Under the pieces are notes generated by a model. The model worked only from the letters and a program-made list of their open reading frames with translations. It made no database searches and was not told where the DNA came from. The translations under genes and the position numbers were made by a program. Positions 25,153 through 32,130 of a stretch of 33,431 nucleotides of DNA are shown piece after piece (position 1 is the first letter of the stretch; every line of letters starts with the position of its first letter). The DNA comes from Planctomycetia bacterium (lineage in GTDB: Bacteria; Planctomycetota; Planctomycetia; Gemmatales; Gemmataceae): contig SXID01000256.1 of assembly GCA_005772955.1 (NCBI GenBank), positions 1-33,431 of the forward strand, read 5' to 3'.

Positions 25153-27249
25153 CTACTTCTTGACCGGAAGGACAACCAATGTGATCGGCCGTGACGGGCT
25201 TGGCACCAGCGTGTTCGGTCGCGCAGCGGCCTTCGGGTCTTTCGCGAATGGCACCTGACCCTGGCCTGTTATTGCGACCGTGTACTCGCCGGGGCGTGTG
25301 TTCGCCTGCACTTCAAACGTGACGGTTGTTTCCGACTTGTCCGCGGCGATCGATACCGTGTTCATCTTGATTGGGTTCGGGAGTGATAGCGGAATCAGCG
25401 TCATGTTGCCTTTGAAGTCCGGCCAGAGACGTTCGGCTTTCATGACAACTTCAACTTTCTTCCCGGCTTCTACTTCTATTCGCTCAACGGCCGGTGTGAG
25501 CGCGAACGGGGCTGTTTCGCTCGCGACCGCGATGAACAACTCGCGCATCGGTCGGCTGGAGTTCTGATCGGCGCTATTCCATACACGGGTGTAGGGCCGT
25601 ACTTCGCGCGTCAGCATTTCGTCGCCGCGTTTCCCGCTCGCGCTGAGTTGAATCGGCCCGGCCCAGTCCGGCGAGTCCTTGTCGGCCCAAAGCACGATGA
25701 TACCGCGTGTGTCGTTGATGGTAGTGGGGGCGATGTGCAGTCCCCTCGGTAGTCCGGTCGCGGTGATGGTGATCGGGCCGGCAAAGCCACCGACGTTGTG
25801 AACGACCACATCGAGATACGTCGCGCCGCCTTTGCGGATGGTGGTCCCGCCGGGACCGGGGTTCTGGTGGTGAATCACCGCGGGGTAGAAGTCCGGCACC
25901 GCTTTGCGGATCGTGAGGACGTACTGGTAGCGTGCTCCGCCGCGACGGTAGCGGTCCTGCACCAGCACGCGATACTTCTTCTTCGCGGTGAGGTTCACGC
26001 TGCCGCTACAGTCGCGGAGGTGGCCGTCGAACGCGTTCATACGGATGCCGAAGTCGTCCAACTCCACCACGCGACCGTCCTTCTCGTCCAGCACGACGAG
26101 GTACGGGTCGGCGCGGCCCGCGATGCGTTCGCAATACACCTCGAACGAGTAAGAACCGGTTTCCGGGGCTTCGATCTCGTACCAGTCCGCGTCGCGTTCC
26201 TTGTCAAACCGCCCCGCGAGCGCGACCGGAAGCGTGAGCTTCTGCGGCTTCAGTGGGTCGTCGTTCGGCTCCGCTTCGAGTGACACCGCGATGTCACTCA
26301 CGAGCAGAGGAACGCCGCGATGCTGATAACCGTGGAGCGTGCAGGTCGCGGCGGTGGGCAGAACGCTGTGCCCGGTCGGGTGGTCCGTGAACGTAAAGAT
26401 GCCGCGTTTCACGAGCTCCTCCGGGGCTGTTATGCTCTCCGTGAGAGCGTCGAGTGTCAACTCGTTGACACTCCACGGCGCGGGCTTCGCGTCTTTGCCG
26501 AGGTTGCGCCCGTAGACAGTGAGTTCGTTTTTCTTGCCGGCTTGCACGACACGCGGAAACACGTTCTCGACGTGCGGCGTGTCCGAGATGACGAGCCGGT
26601 ACGGGAACCCGCCGCGGAACGACAGGTCGTTGATCGTGACGAAGTAGTCGCCATCTTGCGATGCGATGAAGTCCACCAGTGGGTCTTTGCCGGCGTAGTC
26701 GCCGTTGGACGCGAGCAACTTGCCGTCGGTGTCGGTGAGCGTGAGGTTGGCATCGAGTTGCGAATCGAGCCGCTGGCTGAAGCACTCTGCCACGATCCTT
26801 TGACCCTTCTTCGCGGCGAACCGGAACACCGCTTCCTTGCCGCCCTTCGAGGTTCCATTAATGACGCAGTTGACCGGCACCGGTTGTGCGGTCGCGCGCT
26901 CTTCGTTGCCGTTCTTCTCCGCGACTTCGGTCAAGCCGCGTGATACCGCGAAGAGTCGCGGGTTGGTGACGCCGTACTTGCCGACGAGCCTGGCGTCGTA
27001 AGTTCCCGCGGGCACGTCCGCCGCGACGGTCACCGTAAACTTGCGGTCCTTGACGTGCTTCGCGATGATGCCCTTGTGGTCGAAGAGGAGAGCTGTCGCG
27101 TCTTCGATGTCGTTGCCCGCGACATCAACTTCCACGCTCGACCCGGCCGCGGCACCAAGCGGCGTGACGCGATCCAACCGCGGCGACGGCAGATCCGCAC
27201 GCGCAGCGGAACAAAGAAGCAGGAGTGCGAGGAGAGAGGTGGATCGCAT
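25153..27249 (-). CDS. Secreted PPC-domain (pre-peptidase C-terminal) protein
   Basis: From the ATG at 27249 the protein has 698 residues with signal peptide MRSTSLLALLLLCSAARA. It is built of beta-sandwich modules: an Ig/IPT-like domain at the start (VTPLGAAAGSSVEVDVAGNDIEDATALLFDH), a PPC-type domain (VFRFAAKKGQRIVAECFSQRLDSQLDANLTLTDTDGKLLASN ... GDYFVTINDLSFRGGFPYRLVIS), an IPT-like domain, and a second PPC-type domain (DADWYEIEAPETGSYSFEVYCERIAGRADPYLVVLDEKDG). The C-terminal part is again Ig-like. No enzyme motif is seen, so a binding or scaffold role outside the cell is most likely. It sits in the middle of the DUF1501/DUF1549 cluster. A longer frame to 27318 would begin inside a palindrome and is rejected. 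Confidence 0.88.
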   Translation of the reverse strand: MRSTSLLALLLLCSAARADLPSPRLDRVTPLGAAAGSSVEVDVAGNDIEDATALLFDHKGIIAKHVKDRKFTVTVAADVPAGTYDARLVGKYGVTNPRLFAVSRGLTEVAEKNGNEERATAQPVPVNCVINGTSKGGKEAVFRFAAKKGQRIVAECFSQRLDSQLDANLTLTDTDGKLLASNGDYAGKDPLVDFIASQDGDYFVTINDLSFRGGFPYRLVISDTPHVENVFPRVVQAGKKNELTVYGRNLGKDAKPAPWSVNELTLDALTESITAPEELVKRGIFTFTDHPTGHSVLPTAATCTLHGYQHRGVPLLVSDIAVSLEAEPNDDPLKPQKLTLPVALAGRFDKERDADWYEIEAPETGSYSFEVYCERIAGRADPYLVVLDEKDGRVVELDDFGIRMNAFDGHLRDCSGSVNLTAKKKYRVLVQDRYRRGGARYQYVLTIRKAVPDFYPAVIHHQNPGPGGTTIRKGGATYLDVVVHNVGGFAGPITITATGLPRGLHIAPTTINDTRGIIVLWADKDSPDWAGPIQLSASGKRGDEMLTREVRPYTRVWNSADQNSSRPMRELFIAVASETAPFALTPAVERIEVEAGKKVEVVMKAERLWPDFKGNMTLIPLSLPNPIKMNTVSIAADKSETTVTFEVQANTRPGEYTVAITGQGQVPFAKDPKAAARPNTLVPSPSRPITLVVLPVKK

Positions 27250-27279
27250 GAGGTGTCTCGAAAGGTGTCTGTCGAAGAG

Positions 27280-27363
27280 TTTAGCCGCGACCCGTAGTCC
27301 GCGGAGTGGATCGCGCAACGTCGGTTGCGCGCTCCACTCCGCGGACTACGGGTCGCGGCTAAA
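27280..27363. repeat. 84-bp palindrome with perfect 31-bp arms, TTTAGCCGCGAC type
   Basis: Left arm 27280-27310 and right arm 27333-27363 are perfectly complementary over 31 bp. Inside them GCGCAAC (27313-27319) and GTTGCGC (27324-27330) form a further 7-bp stem with a 4-base loop, so the element folds into one very long hairpin with a single internal mismatch region. It begins 11 nt behind the DUF1501 stop on the minus strand and ends 30 nt before the PPC-protein start. No T-run follows in either direction. Confidence 0.95.
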
Positions 27364-27374
27364 CGTCTCTGGGT

Positions 27375-28670
27375 TCAGCCCACAAGCTCTTTAATGGGGT
27401 CGCCTTCGCTCAGCACAGGCAGCGGGCGCTTGGCGTCGTCGTGGAAGACGTGCGTGTGATCGACCCCGAGGCAGTGGTACATCGTGCTTAACACGCAGCC
27501 CGGCGTGTACGGCTTCGAGGTCGGGTACGACGCGGTGCTGTCGGTGGTGCCGATCATCTGGCCCATCTTCAGCCCGCCGCCGGCGTACAGTACGCTCATC
27601 GCGCCCGGCCAGTGGTCGCGGCCCGCGTCCTTGTTGATCTTCGGTGTGCGCCCAAACTCGCCCATCGACATCACCAGCACGTCTTCCGAAAGCCTGCGGT
27701 CGTGGAGGTCTTGCACCAGCGCCGCGACCGCCGCGTCGTACTGCGGCAGCAGCCGGCGTTTCAGTTCCGTGAAGTTGTTCGAGTGCGTGTCCCAACCCCC
27801 ACCGGCCTGCACCGTCACGAACGTGACGCCGGACTCCACCAATCGCCGCGCCAAAAGACAGCTTTGACCGAGGTCGTTGCGACCGTAGGAGTCGCGGAGT
27901 TTCGTCGGTTCTTTGTTCACGTCGAACGCGGTTTGCGCCTTCGTATTCGTCACCATCTCCATCGCGTCGCGGTAGAAGGTGTCGAGGCCGGTGATGTCGC
28001 CCTTCGCGTCGATGTCGCGGCGGATGGTATCGATGTCGCTCACGAGCTTCTTACGTGCTTCGAGGCGCTCCGCGCTAACGCGACTTGGCAACTTCAGGTT
28101 CTTCACCTGGAAGGAGGCGTCGTTGGGGTTCGCGTCGAGTGCGAACGGGTTGAACGACGCACCCAGGTAGGCGGCACCGCCAAAACTCACTCGCTTCGGC
28201 AGGTTCACGTAAGCGGGAAGGCCCGGCTCGTTCGCGCCCTTCAGTTTCGCGACCACCGACCCTGTGGACGGGAAGATGTTGTCGTTCACTTCGATGGTGG
28301 CCTGATAGCCGGTCTGCATCCACTGCGAACCCATGCCGTGGCCCGCGTTCGTGTGGTACGCCGATCGCACCACCGAGAGCTTGTCGAACATTTTGGCTTG
28401 CAGCGGCAAGTGTTCGCCGATCTGGATACCGTTCACGTTGGTCGGTATCGGCTTGTATTCGCCGCGAACTTCGGCCGGTGCGTTCGGCTTGAGGTCGTAC
28501 ATGTCGATGTGCGACGGTCCGCCAGCGGCCCACACGAGAATTACCGACTTGCGGTTCGTGGCGGACTGGTTAGCCGCACGCGCCCGGAGCAAGTTGGGAA
28601 GTGTGAGGCCACCGATGGCCAGCGCGCCGACTTTTAGGAGTGCGCGCCGATTGAGGCTGACATCGAGCAT
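27375..28670 (-). CDS. DUF1501 secreted protein, second copy
   Basis: Starting at the ATG at 28670 the protein has 431 residues and opens MLDVSLNRRALLKVGALAIGGLTLPNLLRARAA, a Tat-type signal with the RR pair. DUF1501 features follow: KSVILVWAAGGPSHIDMYDLKPNAPAEVRGEYKPI, AYHTNAGHGMGSQWMQTGY, SCLLARRLVESGVTFVTVQAGGGWDTHSNNF, MSMGEFGRTPKINKDAGRDHW and a C-terminal CVLSTMYHCLGVDHTHVFHDDAKRPLPVLSEGDPIKELVG. It belongs to the same family as the product of 20877-22304 but is clearly diverged, so the two pairs are not a recent duplication. A longer frame to 28823 translates the palindrome into PTPPKKGGGAGF-like sequence and is rejected. Confidence 0.92.
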   Translation of the reverse strand: MLDVSLNRRALLKVGALAIGGLTLPNLLRARAANQSATNRKSVILVWAAGGPSHIDMYDLKPNAPAEVRGEYKPIPTNVNGIQIGEHLPLQAKMFDKLSVVRSAYHTNAGHGMGSQWMQTGYQATIEVNDNIFPSTGSVVAKLKGANEPGLPAYVNLPKRVSFGGAAYLGASFNPFALDANPNDASFQVKNLKLPSRVSAERLEARKKLVSDIDTIRRDIDAKGDITGLDTFYRDAMEMVTNTKAQTAFDVNKEPTKLRDSYGRNDLGQSCLLARRLVESGVTFVTVQAGGGWDTHSNNFTELKRRLLPQYDAAVAALVQDLHDRRLSEDVLVMSMGEFGRTPKINKDAGRDHWPGAMSVLYAGGGLKMGQMIGTTDSTASYPTSKPYTPGCVLSTMYHCLGVDHTHVFHDDAKRPLPVLSEGDPIKELVG

Positions 28671-28686
28671 AGGGTATCTCCAAGGA

Positions 28687-28772
28687 CCTCTCCCCCCAAC
28701 CCCCTCCCCTAAGAAGGGAGGGGGAGTAAATCCGGCTCCCCCTCCCTTCTTAGGGGGGGTTGGGAGGAGAGG
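28687..28772. repeat. 86-bp purine/pyrimidine-rich inverted repeat
   Basis: Left arm 28687-28726 (40 nt) and right arm 28736-28772 (37 nt) are complementary apart from one mismatch and a 3-nt insertion; the inner 19 bp beside the 9-bp loop are perfect. Each arm is made almost only of C/T or A/G blocks, so one strand has long C runs. It begins 8 nt behind the stop of the BIG2/DUF1549 gene on the minus strand and ends 16 nt before the DUF1501 start. CTAAGAAGGGAGGGG is shared in part with 14727-14833. Confidence 0.9.
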
Positions 28773-28780
28773 TTCTTCTC

Positions 28781-31210
28781 CTAGTGGTTGAACATAAACT
28801 CGCGCGTGTTCAGAATCGCCCACAGCACATCTTCGACCGCACGCTGCTTGTCCTTCGCCGTATCAATGTACTCGGTTAATCGCTTGCGATCAGCCAGGTT
28901 GGGCTTGCGACTCAGCGCCGTCAGGTACAACTCATCGACCATTTCACCGGCCGATTTTTTCTCTTTGAAGAACTTCGCGACCCGGCCGTTGCCGTCCACG
29001 ATCTTGCTTTCCATTTCTTCCGAGTTCGCGAGCAGCAGCACTTGGCCGAGCGTCGCGCCGGTGGAACGCTCACACTCGCACACGGTCACGCGCTTCGGGC
29101 GGTCGAACGTGTCGAGGAAGTATGAGCCGAACCCCTCGTGTGGCAGATCGACGGCGCGTGCGTTCGCGCTCACGCCGCTGAACCCGCCTTTGACGCCGCA
29201 GGAGAAGTTGACCGCGTCGAGGAACACTTCCGCGGGCATCCGGCGGGCGTAGTACCGCGCGAAGTTCTGCCGGTCGTGCTTGTTGTCGTCCGTCGGTTCG
29301 GCGCTCAGTTGGTAGACCTTGCTATTCAGAATCAGGCGGATGACGTGCTTCACGTCGTACTTCTGCTTCACGAAATCTTTCGCAAGGAAGTCGAGCAGTT
29401 CCGGGTTCGACGCGGGGTTGGTTTCGCGTAGGTCATCGACTTCGCTCACCAACCCGCGACCGAGGAAGTGTCCCCAATAACGATTGACGAGCGCCTTCGC
29501 GAAGAACGGGTTTTCAGGCTTCGTCATCCAATCGACAAGACCATGCCGCGGGTCTTCATCCGCGCTGAATTTCCCAATGGGGCCATCCAGATATTTCGGC
29601 TCAGGCGTCTTCCCTGTCGTTGGATCTTTTTCGCCGCTTGTCGGTGTCGCACTGGCAAAATACGGTGGCGGTTGGCCGAAGTTCTTGCGACCGAGGCGCG
29701 TGAAGAACCCCGCGAGGCCGTAGTAATCGGCCTGCCCCCATCGCTCGTAAGGGTGATGGTGGCACTTCGCACACTGAAGTCGCGTGCCCAAGAACACCTG
29801 TGCGACATCCGCGGTGACCTGGTGAAGTTGGTCGTCGCGATTCTGCCACAGCCAGTTGATCGCGGGCGCGTCTTGCCACTCGCCGGCCGCCGCGACCACG
29901 CCACGAACGAACTCGTCGTAGGGCCGGTTGCGGGCAATCTTGTCCTTTAGCCAGTGGTGGAACGCGACCGCGGCTTCGTCCGCGCCTGCGAGCTTCGAGT
30001 TGCGGAGGATCGCGCCCCACTTCATCGCGAAGTACGCGGCGTAGTCGGGTGAATCGAGCAAGCGGTCGATCAGCTTCGTGCGCTTGTTGTCGGCCTTGTC
30101 CTCGGTGAACGCTTTTACTTCGGCGGCGGTGGGCAACCGGCCGCACACATCCACCGTGACGCGCCGAATGAACGTCACGTCGTCGCAAGTCGGCGACGGC
30201 TTCAGCCCGAGCTTCTTCCACTTCGCGACCGCGAGTTCATCGACCTTGTTGTTCGGCTTGAATTGAGGGAGATCGCTCAGGGGAGGCCCGTGCGGAACGA
30301 TCGCCCGGAACACCGCGACGAAGCCCATATGCCGCGCCATGATCGCGGCTTCGCCAGACTCCTTGCCGGCCTTCACGCCCGCGTCGGCATCGACGGCCGC
30401 GACCACGTCGAGGTTGCTGAAGAACTCCGCCTGACGCGTGACATCGCGCGTGGTGCCGTCGGAATACTCCGCGACGACCACAAGTTGCTGCTGCTGACCC
30501 GTCTTCAACACCGCGTCGGACGGCGAGACGCGGAGCTTCGTCACCTTCGGCGTGTTGGGTGCGGACGCCGGCGCGCCCACGGCAATCCACCGCCGAATCA
30601 CCGCGTAGTCGGAGCTTTCCGCGGGGAGGCGCTTGCCGCCGCCGTGCGGAACCTTGCCCGCCGCTTTCAGCAGGAACAGCGATTGGTCCGGGTTCGCAGC
30701 GAACAGTCGTCGGCCGCGGGCTTCCTTCGCGATGGCTTCGTAATCGAACTGTGTGTCGAACCCGAACAGCGACAGCTTGAAGCCGTTCTGCCCGCTCTGC
30801 TTGCCGTGACATCCGCCCGCGTTGCACCCGTGCTTGCTCAACAGCGGCATCACTTCAGTGCGGAAGTCCACGCCGCGAGCCTGCAGACCGAAGCCCTTCA
30901 CCGTGACCGGCACTTCGAGTTTGTCCGCCCCGCGCGTAATCTGAACGGTCGCGGAGCCGTCGCCGGTCGGTGTGACATAGCCCTTCGCATCGACCTTCGC
31001 AACTTTGGGGTCGGATGTGGTGTAGGTCGCGTCGCGGGTAACGTCGGTGCCGCTATCGGAAACGAGCAACTGCTGCCCGCTAAACGCGTCCGGCAGCTCC
31101 ACGGTCTTGGCGGAACACGTGATCGCGCCGAACGCATCCGGCGCGAACGCCAGCAGCGCGATAGCGGCAACGGCGAACCCGCGACGCGGGGAAGAGTGAG
31201 CTAGGTGCAT
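28781..31210 (-). CDS. BIG2-like / DUF1549 / DUF1553 secreted heme-binding protein
   Basis: From the ATG at 31210 (MHLAHSSPRRGFAVAAIALLAFAPDAFGA, a signal peptide) the protein has 809 residues. An Ig-like BIG2 domain comes first (TYTTSDPKVAKVDAKGYVTPTGDGSATVQI), then a planctomycete heme-type region with CNAGGCHG (Cys129, Cys134, His135), a second Ig-like domain (VVAEYSDGTTRDVTRQAEFFSNLDVVAAVDADAGV), DUF1549 (FIRRVTVDVCGRLPTAAEVKAF) with a canonical heme c site CAKCHHHPYERW (Cys480, Cys483, His484), and DUF1553 (ALVNRYWGHFLGRGLV, NPELLDFLAKDF, RRMPAEVFLDAVN, LLLANSEEMESKIV). It heads the five-gene cluster and is paired with the DUF1501 gene behind it. The gap upstream (31211-31344) is shared with a divergent gene and shows no clear promoter. 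Confidence 0.92.
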   Translation of the reverse strand: MHLAHSSPRRGFAVAAIALLAFAPDAFGAITCSAKTVELPDAFSGQQLLVSDSGTDVTRDATYTTSDPKVAKVDAKGYVTPTGDGSATVQITRGADKLEVPVTVKGFGLQARGVDFRTEVMPLLSKHGCNAGGCHGKQSGQNGFKLSLFGFDTQFDYEAIAKEARGRRLFAANPDQSLFLLKAAGKVPHGGGKRLPAESSDYAVIRRWIAVGAPASAPNTPKVTKLRVSPSDAVLKTGQQQQLVVVAEYSDGTTRDVTRQAEFFSNLDVVAAVDADAGVKAGKESGEAAIMARHMGFVAVFRAIVPHGPPLSDLPQFKPNNKVDELAVAKWKKLGLKPSPTCDDVTFIRRVTVDVCGRLPTAAEVKAFTEDKADNKRTKLIDRLLDSPDYAAYFAMKWGAILRNSKLAGADEAAVAFHHWLKDKIARNRPYDEFVRGVVAAAGEWQDAPAINWLWQNRDDQLHQVTADVAQVFLGTRLQCAKCHHHPYERWGQADYYGLAGFFTRLGRKNFGQPPPYFASATPTSGEKDPTTGKTPEPKYLDGPIGKFSADEDPRHGLVDWMTKPENPFFAKALVNRYWGHFLGRGLVSEVDDLRETNPASNPELLDFLAKDFVKQKYDVKHVIRLILNSKVYQLSAEPTDDNKHDRQNFARYYARRMPAEVFLDAVNFSCGVKGGFSGVSANARAVDLPHEGFGSYFLDTFDRPKRVTVCECERSTGATLGQVLLLANSEEMESKIVDGNGRVAKFFKEKKSAGEMVDELYLTALSRKPNLADRKRLTEYIDTAKDKQRAVEDVLWAILNTREFMFNH

Positions 31211-31344
31211 GCGGAGTAGCTGTGAGGCGGGAAGTATCGCGGCCGGCAGGTAGTTAGAAGATACTACGAACATCGCGCAGCCGCAAGCGCGGGCTTGCGA
31301 CCGAACGCGAATCCGTCATGCTGAAGGGGAAGTGAGGGCGAGCG

Positions 31345-31926
31345 ATGAACGAGGCATTGTGGTGGGCGTGCGGTAATCCGAATGCGATGGTGGATGAACT
31401 CCGGCACAAGGTGAGCGATCGGAAGTTGAGGTGGTACGCCGTTGCCTGCGTTCGGCGAAATCCGCCCACCAAATTCACGAAGTTCCATTGGGATATGGTG
31501 AAAGAGGTCGAAGACGCCGCCGAGGAGGGATGGCAATTACCTGAGTGGCAATTGTGGGCAGGAGAGGCTCTTGGGGCTTTACTTCTGGTTAACGCTTTCC
31601 GCGCCGCGTGGGCGACAGCGGATCGAACGCTTGGCAAAGAAGATTCACAGAGAGACGAAAGCCGGAAGGCACAGTGCGGGCTCCTTCGCGACATCTTCGG
31701 GAACCCGTTCCACCCCGTTACCTTCGCGCCGGAGTGGCGCACCGACACCGTTCGCGCGCTCGCGGCGCAGATGTACGAATCGCGTGACTTCGGCGCGATG
31801 CCGATTCTCGCGGACGCGCTCCAAGACGCGGGCTGCGACAACACCGAAATCCTCGACCACTGCCGAGGCGAAGGTCCGCACGTTCGCGGGTGCTGGGTCG
31901 TCGATCTGCTGTTGGACAAGGCGTAA
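31345..31926 (+). CDS. Gemmata paralog-family protein, intact copy
   Basis: A 193-residue protein beginning MNEALWWACGNPNAMVDELRHKVSDRKLRWYAVACVRR and ending RDIFGNPFHPVTFAPEWRTDTVRALAAQMYESRDFGAMPILADALQDAGCDNTEILDHCRGEGPHVRGCWVVDLLLDKA. Both ends match a family that I know as highly multicopy in Gemmata-type genomes, usually annotated as hypothetical. It is likely helical; no signal peptide, membrane segment or catalytic motif is visible. GAGGGCGAGCG stands before the ATG. It serves as the reference for the broken copy at 268-836. A 36-bp-arm palindrome follows 26 nt behind its stop. Confidence 0.8.
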   Translation: MNEALWWACGNPNAMVDELRHKVSDRKLRWYAVACVRRNPPTKFTKFHWDMVKEVEDAAEEGWQLPEWQLWAGEALGALLLVNAFRAAWATADRTLGKEDSQRDESRKAQCGLLRDIFGNPFHPVTFAPEWRTDTVRALAAQMYESRDFGAMPILADALQDAGCDNTEILDHCRGEGPHVRGCWVVDLLLDKA

Positions 31927-31952
31927 CGTGCCGCGGCGATTGATTGTGAAAG

Positions 31953-32031
31953 GTGATCCACCCAGCCTGCTGACGCAGGCGGTTCGACAGGGTTGGTCGA
32001 ACCACCTGCGTCAGCAGGCTGGGTGGATCAC
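31953..32031. repeat. 79-bp palindrome with 36-bp arms
   Basis: Left arm 31953-31988 and right arm 31996-32031 are complementary over 36 bp with one C/T difference that would still pair as G-U in RNA. The loop is 7 bases (AGGGTTG, 31989-31995). It stands 26 nt behind the stop of the paralog-family gene and 99 nt before the next plus-strand gene. The sequence is unrelated to the TTTAGCCGCGAC elements. No T-run follows (CACAACACCC). Confidence 0.95.
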
Positions 32032-32130
32032 AACACCCTACGCCGCACCGCTCGCGGAATTCGCTACCTTCGCGGTTCGCCGCCGAATATCTTCTTGCCA
32101 GCACATCGTTTCCCGCTCGGAGTTGCACCC

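Noticed and set aside
27250-27318. Upstream extension of the PPC-domain gene
   Set aside because: It begins inside the 84-bp palindrome; a clean signal peptide starts at 27249.
28671-28823. Upstream extension of the second DUF1501 gene
   Set aside because: The extra codons translate the purine-rich palindrome; the Tat signal starts properly at the ATG at 28670.
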